From the NCBI GenBank assembly GCA_012729695.1, contig JAAYCP010000045.1:1-38813 (forward strand): 38,813 nt of DNA. The letters are read 5' to 3'. The notes below the pieces were generated by a model. The model was not told the DNA's origin. It did not search any database and was given only the letters and a program-made list of their open reading frames with translations. Both the position numbers and the translations under genes were made by a program. Each line of letters opens with the position of its first letter. Position 1 is the stretch's first letter. Source of the DNA: Actinomycetales bacterium (lineage in GTDB: Bacteria > Actinomycetota > Actinomycetes > Actinomycetales > Dermatophilaceae). Positions 1-8,183 of the stretch are shown piece after piece.

Positions 1-186
1 CGGCAACACCGGGACGAGCTCTCCGTCCTCACCCGTCGACCGACCCCGGGTCTGGCCTTCTATGGGGCGATGATCCTCCTGGGCCTCGTCAGGCCAGTAC
101 TGGCAGTCCTCGGCTACCTGGCCCTAGCGGCCTTCTATCTGGCGCCGATCCACCAGCTTCGCGCGAGGCGAGCGGGGCGCAACTGA
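1..186 (+). CDS. Small membrane protein, C-terminal end only (possibly TMEM175/DUF1211-like)
   Basis: The window opens inside an open frame of 61 codons ending in TGA at 184-186. The visible peptide has a charged start, then two closely spaced hydrophobic stretches separated by a short turn, and ends in a basic tail. Two closing transmembrane helices followed by a charged end resemble the C-terminus of prokaryotic TMEM175/DUF1211 cation-channel-like proteins, but no diagnostic motif lies in this part. Only coding status and membrane character are well supported; the family is a guess. It converges with the cystathionine beta-synthase gene, with a shared hairpin between them. Confidence 0.45.
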   Translation, partial: RQHRDELSVLTRRPTPGLAFYGAMILLGLVRPVLAVLGYLALAAFYLAPIHQLRARRAGRN

Positions 187-192
187 GCCGCG

Positions 193-213
193 CGCGGCAG
201 CTGCCTTGCCGCG
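193..213. terminator. Hairpin between convergent genes, likely bidirectional terminator
   Basis: A perfect 7-bp inverted repeat (CGCGGCA at 193-199, TGCCGCG at 207-213) with a 7-nt loop lies in the 39-bp gap between two converging stop codons. There is no U-tract, which is common for actinobacterial terminators. Confidence 0.5.
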
Positions 214-225
214 ATCCACCTCGCG

Positions 226-1608
226 CTACTCAGCCAGGAAGCTGAGGAAGTCGGCGCGGGTCAGCACGCCGACCGGCTTGCCGGCGTCGACGACGAGGAT
301 CGCGTCACTGTCCTGGAGCTCCTTGCGCGCGGTCGCAATCGGCTCGCCGGCGCCGACGAGCGGCAGGCCCGGTCCCATGTGCTTCTCGACGGGGTCCGTG
401 AGATGGGCCTTCCCGGTGAAGAGCGCCTCGAGGAGGTCGCGCTCGTAGACCGCGCCGGCAACCTCGCCGGACATGACGGGAGGCTCGGCCTTGACGACCG
501 GCATCTGCGATACGGAGTACTCCTGCAGGATGTCGATGGCCTCCTTGATCGTCTCGTTGGGGTGCGTGTGCACCAGGTCCGGGAGGCCGGTGGCCGACGT
601 CTTCGCCTCGAGGACGTCGCCGACGGTCTCGCCCTTGTGGGTGGCGAGGAATCCGTAGCTGTTCATCCAGTCGTCGTTGAAGATCTTCGACAGGTAGCCG
701 CGGCCGGAGTCGGGGAGGATGACGACGACGATTGCATCCTCGGGCAGGTCCTTCGCGGCCCGGAGCGCCGCCACGACGGCCATGCCGCACGAGCCGCCGA
801 CGAGCAGACCCTCCTCGCGGGCGAGGCGACGAGTCATGTCGAAGGAATCGGCGTCGGAGACGGCGATGACCTCGTCGACGACGGACGGGTCGTAGGCGCC
901 GGGCCAGATGTCCTCGCCGACACCCTCGACGAGGTAGGGGCGCCCGGTCCCGCCGGAGTAGACCGAGCCCTCCGGGTCGGCGCCGATGATCCGCACGCGG
1001 CCACCCTCGCGGTCCGCAGACACCTCGCGCAGGTAGCGGGCCGTGCCAGTGATGGTCCCTCCGGTGCCGATGCCGGCGACGAAGTGAGTCACTCGGCCGT
1101 CGGTGTCCCGCCAGATCTCCGGGCCCGTGGTCTCGTAGTGGCTCGCGGGGCCGGCCTGGTTCTCGTACTGGTTCGGCTTGTACCCTCCCGGGATCTCACG
1201 GGCCAGCCGGTCCGAGACCGAGTAGTAGGAGTTCGGGTCATCCGGTGCGACCGACGTCGGGCACACCACGACCTCGGCGCCGTAGGCCTTGAGCACGTTG
1301 CGCTTGTCCTCGGCGACCTTGTCCGGGCAGACGAAGACGCACTTGTAGCCCTTGCGCTGGGCGACGAGCGCCAGTCCGACTCCGGTGTTGCCGGACGTCG
1401 GCTCCACGATGGTCCCGCCGGGCTGAAGTTCGCCGCGCGCCTCCGCCTCCTCGATCATCTTCAGGGCGATCCGGTCCTTGACGGACCCACCGGGGTTGAC
1501 GTACTCGACCTTGGCCAGGACGGTGGCCCTGATGCCGTCGGTGACGGAGTTGAGGCGGACGAGGGGCGTGTTGCCCACGAGATCAAGGATGTGCTCGGCG
1601 TACTTCAC
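226..1608 (-). CDS. cbs: Cystathionine beta-synthase (PLP-dependent, with CBS domain pair)
   Basis: 460 aa. It condenses serine with homocysteine to cystathionine, the first step of transsulfuration, in the cytoplasm. The N-terminal two thirds is a PLP fold-type II domain with the lysine-containing motif PGGSVKDRIA near residue 40, the SGNTG substrate loop, and the glycine-rich phosphate loop GIGTGGTITG. The last 120 residues form two CBS repeats, each with a typical I-x-V-V-D or MPVV core. The GTG start at 1608 is chosen because MKYAEHILDLVGNTPLV is the usual family N-terminus and GAGG lies just upstream. The frame stays open antisense to the next gene up to 2319, but that extension has no family similarity. 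Length fits the mycobacterial Cbs. The neighbour at 1736 is divergent, so the 127-bp gap should hold both promoters. Confidence 0.95.
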   Translation of the reverse strand: MKYAEHILDLVGNTPLVRLNSVTDGIRATVLAKVEYVNPGGSVKDRIALKMIEEAEARGELQPGGTIVEPTSGNTGVGLALVAQRKGYKCVFVCPDKVAEDKRNVLKAYGAEVVVCPTSVAPDDPNSYYSVSDRLAREIPGGYKPNQYENQAGPASHYETTGPEIWRDTDGRVTHFVAGIGTGGTITGTARYLREVSADREGGRVRIIGADPEGSVYSGGTGRPYLVEGVGEDIWPGAYDPSVVDEVIAVSDADSFDMTRRLAREEGLLVGGSCGMAVVAALRAAKDLPEDAIVVVILPDSGRGYLSKIFNDDWMNSYGFLATHKGETVGDVLEAKTSATGLPDLVHTHPNETIKEAIDILQEYSVSQMPVVKAEPPVMSGEVAGAVYERDLLEALFTGKAHLTDPVEKHMGPGLPLVGAGEPIATARKELQDSDAILVVDAGKPVGVLTRADFLSFLAE

Positions 1609-1735
1609 AGCACCGATCCTCACATACTCGACAAGGGTGGACCGGCACGCGCCTCGACCTCGACCCACGATGAAGCGCCAAGCCGAGCTGACGAAGCCCT
1701 CCCCACTCGGCCTACCAGTGAGTAACATCGAGGCC

Positions 1736-3481
1736 ATGACTGCAAGGGAGCACGAGACCGCTCCGGCGAGCCCGACGGGCACCGGATCCGAAGCCACCGG
1801 ACGGGAGGGCGCCCCGGCGCAGGAAGCGCCCGTCGCGGTGCAGGGCCACGGCGGCTCGCACGCGACCGCGGTCGCGGCGAACCACGGGGTGCGCACGATG
1901 TTCACGCTCTCCGGCGCGCACGTGTTCCCCATGTACGACGCGGCGGAGAAGGAGGACCACGGAATCGCCCTCCTCGACGTGCGACACGAGCAGACAGCTG
2001 CCTTCGCCGCCGAGGCGACCGGCAAGCTCACCCGCTCCCCCGGCCTCGCGGTCCTCACCGCCGGACCCGGCGTGACCAACGGCGTCAGCGCGATCACCCA
2101 GGCCAAGTTCTCCGGCTCCCCCATGGTCGTCATCGGCGGCCGCGCACCGCTCGCCAAGTGGGGCATGGGCAGCCTCCAGGAGTTCGACCACGTGCCGCTC
2201 CTGGCGCCGATCACGGTGTCGGCCGAGACGGCCAAGGACACGGCGAACATCGCCGACGCGACGCACCGGGCGTTCACGGCAGCCCGCTCCGCCCACCGCG
2301 GCCCGGCCTTCCTCGACATCTACATGGACCACTTCTTCGACCAGGCCACCTCCGTGCGCCCGGGCCCGGGCAGCGGCCCCGATCGCTCCCCCGACACCGA
2401 CGCGATCGCCCGGATCGCGGAGCTCCTCGGCAAGGCCGAGCGCCCCGTGCTCGTCCTGGGCAGCGATGTCTGGAGCGACTTCGCCGAGGAGGCAGCGCTG
2501 CGCTGCGTCGAGACCCTTGGCCTCCCGGCGATTCCCAACGGCATGGGCCGCGGCATCGTGCCCGCGGGTCACCCTCTCCTCGTGACGAAGGCCCGCGGCA
2601 TGGCCTTCAACGGCGCCGACCTCGTCATCGTCGTCGGCACCCCGCTCGACTTCCGACTCGGCTACGGCGTCTTCGGCGGCAAGGACGGCGCGACCCCGGC
2701 GACCGTCGTCCACATCGCCGACTCGGCCGACCAGCTGAGCCTGCACGCCAACCCTGCGGTCGCCACCGCCGGTGATCTGGCCGCCGTCTTCGACGCGCTC
2801 ACCGAGGCGGTGCAGCGTCAGTCCACCAAGCCCGACTGGGCCACCTGGGCAGGTGCGCTGCGGGAGAAGGCGCAGGCGACGCATACCAAGGACCTGGAGC
2901 TGCTCGGCGCGAGCGCCGACCCGATCCACCCGGCGCGCATCTACGGCGAGCTGCTCCCCCGACTCGCCGACGACGCCGTCGTCATCGGCGACGGTGGCGA
3001 CTTCGTCTCGTTCGCAGGCAAGTTCGTCGAGCCGAAGCAGCCGGGCAACTGGCTGGACCCCGGCCCGTTCGGCTGCCTCGGCGCCGGGCTCGGCGCCGCC
3101 ATCGCGGCCCGGATCGCCCGGCCATCGAGCCAGGTAGTCCTTCTCCTCGGCGACGGCGCCGCCGGCTTCTCACTCATCGACGTCGACACCCTCGTGCGGC
3201 ACAAGCTCCCAGTGGTCATGATCATGGGCAACAACGGCGCCTGGGCCCTGGAGAAGGGGCCGATGCAGATGATCTACGGCTACGACGTCATCGCCGACCT
3301 CGCCCCGCAGACGCGCTACGAGGAGGTCGTCAAGGCGCTCGGTGGCGCCGGCGAGATGGTTACCGACCCGGCGCAGATCGGGCCGGCCCTCGACCGTGCG
3401 TTCGCCAGCGGGGTGCCCTACCTCGTCAACGTCATCACCGACGTGGGCGCCGCCTACCCCCGCGCCACCTACGGCGTCTGA
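1736..3481 (+). CDS. ilvG: IlvG-type acetolactate synthase-like thiamine-diphosphate enzyme
   Basis: 581 aa from ATG 1736; an in-frame GTG at 1718 would add six residues, and neither start has a well-spaced ribosome site. The three-domain TPP-enzyme layout is clear: an N-terminal pyrimidine-binding domain with the activating glutamate in RHEQTAAFAAE, a central domain, and a C-terminal diphosphate-binding domain with GDGAAGF and a downstream NN (MGNNGAW). The sequence closely follows mycobacterial IlvG, sharing blocks such as WGMGSLQE, NGM-RG and GPFGCLG. Whether it makes acetolactate is uncertain: no IlvN regulatory-subunit gene is adjacent, and IlvG paralogues can act on other 2-keto acids or 2-hydroxyacyl-CoA. 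It has about 35 extra N-terminal Ala/Glu/Thr-rich residues, probably disordered. It is divergent from cbs. Confidence 0.85.
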   Translation: MTAREHETAPASPTGTGSEATGREGAPAQEAPVAVQGHGGSHATAVAANHGVRTMFTLSGAHVFPMYDAAEKEDHGIALLDVRHEQTAAFAAEATGKLTRSPGLAVLTAGPGVTNGVSAITQAKFSGSPMVVIGGRAPLAKWGMGSLQEFDHVPLLAPITVSAETAKDTANIADATHRAFTAARSAHRGPAFLDIYMDHFFDQATSVRPGPGSGPDRSPDTDAIARIAELLGKAERPVLVLGSDVWSDFAEEAALRCVETLGLPAIPNGMGRGIVPAGHPLLVTKARGMAFNGADLVIVVGTPLDFRLGYGVFGGKDGATPATVVHIADSADQLSLHANPAVATAGDLAAVFDALTEAVQRQSTKPDWATWAGALREKAQATHTKDLELLGASADPIHPARIYGELLPRLADDAVVIGDGGDFVSFAGKFVEPKQPGNWLDPGPFGCLGAGLGAAIAARIARPSSQVVLLLGDGAAGFSLIDVDTLVRHKLPVVMIMGNNGAWALEKGPMQMIYGYDVIADLAPQTRYEEVVKALGGAGEMVTDPAQIGPALDRAFASGVPYLVNVITDVGAAYPRATYGV

Positions 3482-3536
3482 GCCTGGGCTCAGCCGTGGT
3501 TCGGCCCGACAGCCGGCTCATGTGGGACGGTGGGGT

Positions 3537-4211
3537 ATGCGCTCCCCGGCTGGCGACATACCTCGGACTGACGCCGTGGTGAGCATCATCTGGGACCTCG
3601 GCGGGACCCTGCTCGACACCTACCCCGTCGTCGACCGCGCTCTCGCCTCAGTCGTCGACGGTGGCGAGCCGCGCGACGCGACCCTCGAGGAGGTCGCACG
3701 CCTCACCCGAGTCTCGAGCGGGCACGCGATCGCGACCCTGTCCGAGCGGTACGGCGTGCCGGAGAGCGAGCTGCGCGACGCATACGAGGGGACGAAGGCG
3801 ACCTGGGAGGTGAACCCTCCGCCGGTCATGGACGGTGCGCGCGAGGTGATAGCGGCCGTCACGGCGAGGGGCGGGCTCAACCTGGTGGCCACTCACCGCG
3901 CCCGTGAGAGCGCCGAGGCCTTGCTCGCGCTCGTGGGGCTCGAGGTGGACGATCTGGTGAGCGCCTCCGACGGCTTCCCGCGCAAGCCGGACCCCGCCAT
4001 GGCACTTGAGCTGCTGCGCCGGCACGCTCTGGATCCGAGTGAGGTGATCGGCGTGGGCGACCGCCCTGGCGATGTGGCCGCCGCTGAGGCCGCGGGCGGC
4101 CGAGGAGTGCTCCTCACGACCGCGGGGCTTCCGCTCGACGCGCCTGATGGCATGCGCCGGATCAGCTCACTCCGCGAGCTCCTGGACCTGGTCGAGCAGC
4201 CGTCAGCGTGA
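3537..4211 (+). CDS. HAD-superfamily hydrolase-like protein lacking the second motif I aspartate
   Basis: 224 aa from ATG 3537. A GTG at 3579 is an alternative giving an N-terminus closer to motif I. The protein has the HAD Rossmannoid core with a small helical cap: motif I is IWDLGGTLLDT (Asp20), motif II is the T of ATHR, motif III is the lysine of RKPDP, and motif IV is GVGDRPGD. In canonical phosphatases the residue two after the nucleophile is Asp and acts as general acid/base; here it is Gly22. Some HAD proteins carry DxG in this place, so it may have altered chemistry or a non-phosphatase role. It follows the IlvG-like gene by 55 bp on the same strand. Its last 9 bp overlap the stop of the convergent thioesterase gene. 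The substrate cannot be told from sequence. Confidence 0.8.
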   Translation: MRSPAGDIPRTDAVVSIIWDLGGTLLDTYPVVDRALASVVDGGEPRDATLEEVARLTRVSSGHAIATLSERYGVPESELRDAYEGTKATWEVNPPPVMDGAREVIAAVTARGGLNLVATHRARESAEALLALVGLEVDDLVSASDGFPRKPDPAMALELLRRHALDPSEVIGVGDRPGDVAAAEAAGGRGVLLTTAGLPLDAPDGMRRISSLRELLDLVEQPSA

Positions 4212-4580
4212 GTTCCGGGCGCCGAGCTTGCTCATGAAGCGTTTGCTGTCGACGATCGCCCTGCTGATCGTGCCGCGGCCCAGGATGGTGCCGAAGTAGG
4301 TGGCCGTGACGGCGAACTGCACTGTGCGGTCGGTGCGTTCGGTGATCGTGGCCGCAACCTCGACCCTGTCCCCCACCGCACTCGGCGCGAGGTGAGCGAC
4401 GTCGACCCGGGTTCCGACGCTCGTCATCGGGGCCGGCAGCTCACCGAGAGCAGCGCACGTGACCGCCTCGCACCACGCGACGAGCCGCGGGGTGGCGAGC
4501 ACCGGCAGGGAACCGGACCCCACCGCGATCGCGGTGTCGGCCTCGGTCACGATGAACGTCTGCGTTACGGCATCCGGCAT
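4203..4580 (-). CDS. FlK-like hot-dog-fold acyl-CoA thioesterase
   Basis: 125 aa, a usual length for single hot-dog domains. The segment LPVLATPRLVAWCEA followed by TSVGTRVDVAHLAPSAVG matches the fluoroacetyl-CoA thioesterase (FlK)-like family. Thr30, Glu38 and His63 line up with the FlK catalytic Thr-Glu-His triad. Most FlK-like proteins do not act on fluoroacetyl-CoA, so a general small-acyl-CoA thioesterase, probably dimeric and cytoplasmic, is the safe description. The ATG at 4580 has no obvious ribosome site; the longer frame upstream overlaps the next gene and has no family similarity. The gap to the upstream split-barrel gene is 44 bp, so the two may be co-transcribed. Confidence 0.7.
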   Translation of the reverse strand: MPDAVTQTFIVTEADTAIAVGSGSLPVLATPRLVAWCEAVTCAALGELPAPMTSVGTRVDVAHLAPSAVGDRVEVAATITERTDRTVQFAVTATYFGTILGRGTISRAIVDSKRFMSKLGARNSR

Positions 4581-4624
4581 AGGGACATTGTGTCCCCATG
4601 CCCGGCGCCAAGGGGCGCAAGGGA

Positions 4625-5131
4625 TCAGAAGGTGAACCGCGTGCAGTCGGTCGGGAAGCTGAACCAGGCGAGCGCGCGATGCGGCGTGATGACCCGCAAC
4701 CCACCGCCGTCCTCGCCCTCCCAGGAGGTGGGCTCGGGGGTGTAGCCGGAGTCCGCATACTTCTGGAACGCCTCGGCCAGTCGGGCGCCGAAGTCGTGCG
4801 CCTCGGCCCGGGTCGCGTGCGACTCGCCCTCGATGATGACCGCCTCGGCGCCGCTCTCCAGGGTCAGCGTGACCGCAGGGTTCTGCTCCACGTTGCGGGT
4901 GTGGACGGTCGTGGGAGCACCGTCGTACCAGAACTGTCCGTCGAGCCACACTCCCCAGCGGGGCACGGTGTGCGGACGGCCGTCGGGCCGGACACTGGTG
5001 ATCCAGTAGTGCTCGGCAGCCACGAGCCGGGGCTCGACCTGGTCCCAGGTCAGCAGACCCTTCGTGTCGTCCGGCAGGCCATAGCCGTCAGGGATGCTCG
5101 GGCGGGACGGGGTGGGCAGGTCAGTCGTCAT
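4625..5131 (-). CDS. Pyridoxamine-5'-phosphate oxidase-like split-barrel protein (FMN or F420 binding)
   Basis: 168 aa. The split beta-barrel pattern is visible: HYWITSVRPDGRPHTVPRWGVW is the first pair of strands, followed by a cofactor-phosphate region (HTRNVEQNPAVTLTLESG) and the strand VIIEGESHATR. Tryptophans near the C-terminus are typical of PPOX-class proteins in actinobacteria. FMN and F420 binding cannot be separated by eye. The start at 5131 is well supported by GGAGGAA seven bases upstream. No partner dehydrogenase is adjacent; the downstream neighbour is the thioesterase. The substrate is unknown. Confidence 0.8.
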   Translation of the reverse strand: MTTDLPTPSRPSIPDGYGLPDDTKGLLTWDQVEPRLVAAEHYWITSVRPDGRPHTVPRWGVWLDGQFWYDGAPTTVHTRNVEQNPAVTLTLESGAEAVIIEGESHATRAEAHDFGARLAEAFQKYADSGYTPEPTSWEGEDGGGLRVITPHRALAWFSFPTDCTRFTF

Positions 5132-5440
5132 GGAACTCTTCCTCCGCGTGCCTGATGGTTCGCGATGCTACGACGGTCGTGGCGGGTGCGCCACCGATGA
5201 GCGTGGTCCCTGGGAGCGAGTGGCCGGGTGGGTCCTCACGCCAGCTCCAATACCTCACCTCCCAGGAGGCGTGCAGCCAGCGGTCGTGGCTCGACGAGCC
5301 CCCCTGGATAGTCCGGAAGAGCGGCCTCGAGCTCGGTCACGAGGACCACCGAGAGACCCGGGTGAAGGCTGGGGGCGGTTGTCCGCGGAGGTCGGCGGCA
5401 GGCTGGGTGCGCGGACGGGAGATGTGGGGCCGCTGGACAA

Positions 5441-5499
5441 CCCCTGCCCCCTGACTTGACCTTTGCTCCGTGGTTCGACCCCTGCCCCCTGACTTGACC
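5441..5499. repeat. Two direct copies of a 21-bp C-rich repeat
   Basis: The 21-mer beginning CCCCTGCCCCCTGACTTG occurs identically at 5441-5461 and 5479-5499, offset 38 bp. The second copy lies in the loop of the inverted repeat at 5457-5550. Confidence 0.85.
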
Positions 5500-5550
5500 G
5501 CAATTGCCGGTGATTTTCGGGCTACCTGTCGACCACGGGAGCAAAGGCCA
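5457..5550. repeat. Imperfect 23-bp inverted repeat with 48-nt spacer
   Basis: The left arm 5457-5479 and right arm 5528-5550 are reverse complements apart from one A/G difference and two one-base bulges; the shared core is CCTTTGCTCC. The arms enclose one copy of the direct repeat. Its role is unknown: it could be an RNA structure, a protein site or the end of a decayed element. Confidence 0.75.
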
Positions 5551-5686
5551 ATCGGGTTCCGCCCCCGGTCCTGCCTCGTTCTGAGCGGGTTGGGGAACGA
5601 CCACCTGCCGAGTAGCGTTGTCACCCGGGAAGCACCAGTTGCGAATCGCCCACTGTGGACTCGACGCTGGGAAAGGACGTGAGGCA

Positions 5687-6844
5687 ATGGGACGCGCTCG
5701 ACGAGCCCGCAAGATTGCCAGCGCAGCCGCCTACGGGGGTGGCGGCCTCGCTGCGCTGGCGGGGGCACTGGGGGCAGCAGGCTACGGAGTGATCCGCGCT
5801 GAGGCCGCGGTCGCCCGTCGGCAGATCGGTCAGCCGTTCGACGGTTCGCCGGATGACAACGGGATCTACGGCCACGGACCGGGCGACCCGCTGCACCTCC
5901 TCATCCTCGGGGACTCGACCGCGGCCGGCCTCGGGTGCGAGGACCGCAGCCAGACGATCGGCGCCATCCTCGCCACCGGGGTCGCCGCGTTCTCCGGTCG
6001 ACGCGTCCAGCTCACCAACGTCGCGGTTGTCGGTGCCCAGTCCTCCGACCTGGATCGGCAGGCCGCCAACGCCCTCGACTCGGTGCCGACGCCCGACGTC
6101 GCCGTCGTCCTCATCGGGGCCAACGACGTCACGCACCGCATCGAGCGGGCGACCGCCGTACACCATCTCGACCAGGCCGTCCGCAAGCTCCTCGCCACCG
6201 GCGCGCACGTCATCGTCGGCACCTGCCCGGACCTCGGGACGATCGAGCCGATCCCCCAGCCGCTGCGCTTACTCGTGCGCCGCTGGTCGCGTGACCTGGC
6301 CGCCGCCCAGACGGTCGCGGCCGTCGAGGCAGGAGCACGGACCGTCTCGCTCGCGGACATGCTCGGCCCGGAGTTCCACGCCAGCCCGCGGGACCTGTTC
6401 TCCATCGACCGCTACCACCCCTCGCCGGCCGGGTATGCGCGGGTCGCCGCCGCCCTGCTGCCGAGCGTCGTCGATGCGCTGGGCCTGTGGGCCGGTGAGG
6501 CGCCGACGGCCGTCCCGACCCCGGTCACGCGCCGCACCGTCACCCCGGTGGCGGTCGCTGCGGGCCACGCCGTGACCGAGCCCGGCACCGAGGTCTCCGG
6601 CGCCGAGCTGGGTGGCGCGGCCCGCGGCCCCCGCGGTCGCTGGGCGACGCTGCTGCGCCGCCGCCAGCCGGTCGTCCCGGCAGGGCCCGAACTCGAGGTC
6701 CAGACGGAGGAGCCGGGCGCCGGGTCCGACGCCAGCACAGCGTCCGACGCGGGTGACTCACAGGGTGAGGCGGTTCCCGCCCATGGCGACAATCACACTG
6801 CTGCGCTGACGACCCCCGGTGCCGAGCCGGAGCCGGAGAAGTAG
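5687..6844 (+). CDS. SGNH/GDSL-type esterase or lipase-like hydrolase, membrane anchored
   Basis: 385 aa. All SGNH blocks are present: LILGDSTAAG with the nucleophile Ser77, the oxyanion Gly in VVGAQSSD, LIGANDVTH with Asn146, and DRYHPSPAGY with Asp241 and His244. Residues 10-36 form a Gly/Ala-rich hydrophobic segment after a basic start, consistent with a signal anchor, so the enzyme probably works at the cell surface on an ester or acyl substrate. After about residue 285 the protein becomes Pro/Thr/Glu-rich and ends in an acidic low-complexity tail of about 80 residues. ATG 5687 is backed by GGACGTGAGG. Codon 195 is TTA (6269-6271), the only in-frame TTA I found in this window. A hairpin follows the stop, so it is probably transcribed alone. 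Confidence 0.88.
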   Translation: MGRARRARKIASAAAYGGGGLAALAGALGAAGYGVIRAEAAVARRQIGQPFDGSPDDNGIYGHGPGDPLHLLILGDSTAAGLGCEDRSQTIGAILATGVAAFSGRRVQLTNVAVVGAQSSDLDRQAANALDSVPTPDVAVVLIGANDVTHRIERATAVHHLDQAVRKLLATGAHVIVGTCPDLGTIEPIPQPLRLLVRRWSRDLAAAQTVAAVEAGARTVSLADMLGPEFHASPRDLFSIDRYHPSPAGYARVAAALLPSVVDALGLWAGEAPTAVPTPVTRRTVTPVAVAAGHAVTEPGTEVSGAELGGAARGPRGRWATLLRRRQPVVPAGPELEVQTEEPGAGSDASTASDAGDSQGEAVPAHGDNHTAALTTPGAEPEPEK

Positions 6845-6866
6845 GCTCGGGAGGAGTGCCCTCACC

Positions 6867-6887
6867 GGCGTCCGGACAACGGGCGCC
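6867..6887 (+). terminator. Hairpin after the SGNH hydrolase gene
   Basis: GGCGTCCG (6867-6874) pairs with CGGGCGCC (6880-6887), 8 bp with one G-T pair and a 5-nt loop, starting 22 bp after the stop. Outer sequences CTCACC and GGTGAG could extend it to 6861-6904. Confidence 0.5.
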
Positions 6888-6940
6888 TGACCTCCTCAGG
6901 TGAGCACCGCATACCCACTGATCCTCGACAGGAGAGAAGC

Positions 6941-8164
6941 ATGACCGAGGCTGTCATCGTCGCCACGTCCCGGACCCCCATCGGGCGGGCCTTCAAGGGG
7001 TCCCTCAGGGACATCCGACCCGACGACCTCTCGGTCCAGGTCGTCAACGCCCTGCTCGAGCAGGTGCCGGGACTGGACCCCGCGCTGGTCGAGGACCTGT
7101 ACTGGGGCTGCGCCGAGCCCAGTGGTCGGCACGGCTCGAACATGGCCCGCGTCATCGCTGTGCTCGCCGGGCTCGACCACCTGCCGGCCTCGACCGTCAA
7201 CCGCTTCTGCGCGTCCTCGACCCAGACGATGCGGATGGCCTTCCACGCCATCAAGGCCGGCGAGGGTGACATCTTCATCAGCGGTGGTGTGGAGTGCGTG
7301 TCGCAGTACATGGGCTTCGCCGGCGCCGGCGGCTCGGCCGAGGACGCGATGAACCCGAAGTTCGCCGACGCGCAGGCCCGGACGGCCGAGCTCGCTGCGA
7401 GCAACGCGACCTGGACCGACCCGCGTGAGGAAGGCCTGCTGCCAGACATCTACGTGTCCATGGGGCAGACCGCCGAGAACGTCGCCACCTTCCGTGGGAT
7501 CTCGCGCGAGCGCCAGGACGAGTGGGGCGTCACGAGCCAGAACCGTGCGGAGGCGGCGATCAAGTCCGGCTTCTTCGCGCGCGAGATCACGCCCGTCACG
7601 CTCGGCGACGGCACCGTCGTCTCGACCGACGACGGCCCTCGCCCCGGTGTCACGCTCGAGGCGCTGCAGGGCCTCAACCCCGTGTTCCGCGAGAACGGTA
7701 CCGTCACCGCCGGCAACTGCTGCCCCCTCAACGACGGCGCGTCCGGCGTCATCGTCATGAGCGACACCAAGGCCAAGGAGCTCGGCATCACGCCGCTCGC
7801 CCGGATCGTCTCCACCGGCGTCTCCGGCCTCTCGCCCGAGATCATGGGCCTCGGCCCGGTCGAGGCCTCCCGTCAGGCGCTCGCCCGCGCGGGGATGTCG
7901 ATCGGCGACATGGACCTGTACGAGATCAACGAGGCCTTCGCGGCGCAGGTGCTGCCTTCGGCCGACGACCTCGGCATGGACTTCGACAAGCTCAACGTCC
8001 ACGGCGGCGCGATCGCCCTCGGCCACCCCTTCGGCTCGACCGGCACGCGCATCATGACGACGCTGCTCAACGGCCTGCAGGCCCGCGACGGCCAGCTCGG
8101 CCTCGAGACGATGTGTGTCGGTGGCGGCCAGGGCATGGCGATCATTGTGGAGCGCCTGAGCTGA
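6941..8164 (+). CDS. Acetyl-CoA C-acyltransferase (degradative thiolase)
   Basis: 407 aa. It cleaves 3-ketoacyl-CoA with CoA to acetyl-CoA and a shortened acyl-CoA, the last step of beta-oxidation. The thiolase active site is complete: nucleophile Cys90 in NRFCASSTQ, His362 in GGAIALGHPFGSTG, and acid/base Cys392 in MCVGGGQG. The NEAF motif (residues 330-333) is present too. The loop NCCPLNDGAS takes the place of the more common NSS-LNDGA. ATG 6941 has AGGAGAG at good distance. Length and motifs favour a degradative rather than a biosynthetic thiolase. No FadB-like partner lies nearby, so the other subunit, if there is one, is encoded elsewhere. A strong terminator follows. Confidence 0.94.
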   Translation: MTEAVIVATSRTPIGRAFKGSLRDIRPDDLSVQVVNALLEQVPGLDPALVEDLYWGCAEPSGRHGSNMARVIAVLAGLDHLPASTVNRFCASSTQTMRMAFHAIKAGEGDIFISGGVECVSQYMGFAGAGGSAEDAMNPKFADAQARTAELAASNATWTDPREEGLLPDIYVSMGQTAENVATFRGISRERQDEWGVTSQNRAEAAIKSGFFAREITPVTLGDGTVVSTDDGPRPGVTLEALQGLNPVFRENGTVTAGNCCPLNDGASGVIVMSDTKAKELGITPLARIVSTGVSGLSPEIMGLGPVEASRQALARAGMSIGDMDLYEINEAFAAQVLPSADDLGMDFDKLNVHGGAIALGHPFGSTGTRIMTTLLNGLQARDGQLGLETMCVGGGQGMAIIVERLS

Positions 8165-8183
8165 TCAACAGCTGCTGAACGTG

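Larger units (their letters stand above)
5132..5686. other. 555-bp gene-free stretch with direct and inverted repeats
   Basis: I find no convincing gene here. Open frames exist on both strands (for example antisense from 5712 to 5236), but they are low-complexity and lack recognisable domains. The left part should hold the promoter of the split-barrel gene. The middle (5441-5550) holds two copies of a 21-bp direct repeat inside an imperfect long inverted repeat. The right part leads into the SGNH hydrolase start, with GGACGTGAGG as its ribosome site. A decayed mobile element is possible but no transposase remnant is visible. Confidence 0.6.

Noticed and set aside
1609-2319. N-terminal extension of the cystathionine beta-synthase frame
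   Set aside because: It overlaps the IlvG-like gene antisense, and the family N-terminus begins at GTG 1608 with a ribosome site.
3481-3500. Terminator after the IlvG-like gene (CTGAGCC/GGCTCAG)
   Set aside because: The palindrome has only 2 nt for a loop, and the HAD gene follows on the same strand 55 bp later; too weak to call.
5236-5712. Insertion sequence or degraded transposase in the repeat-bearing spacer
   Set aside because: Neither strand shows a DDE, HTH or recombinase motif, and no target-site duplication flanks the repeats. An old remnant cannot be excluded but is not supported.
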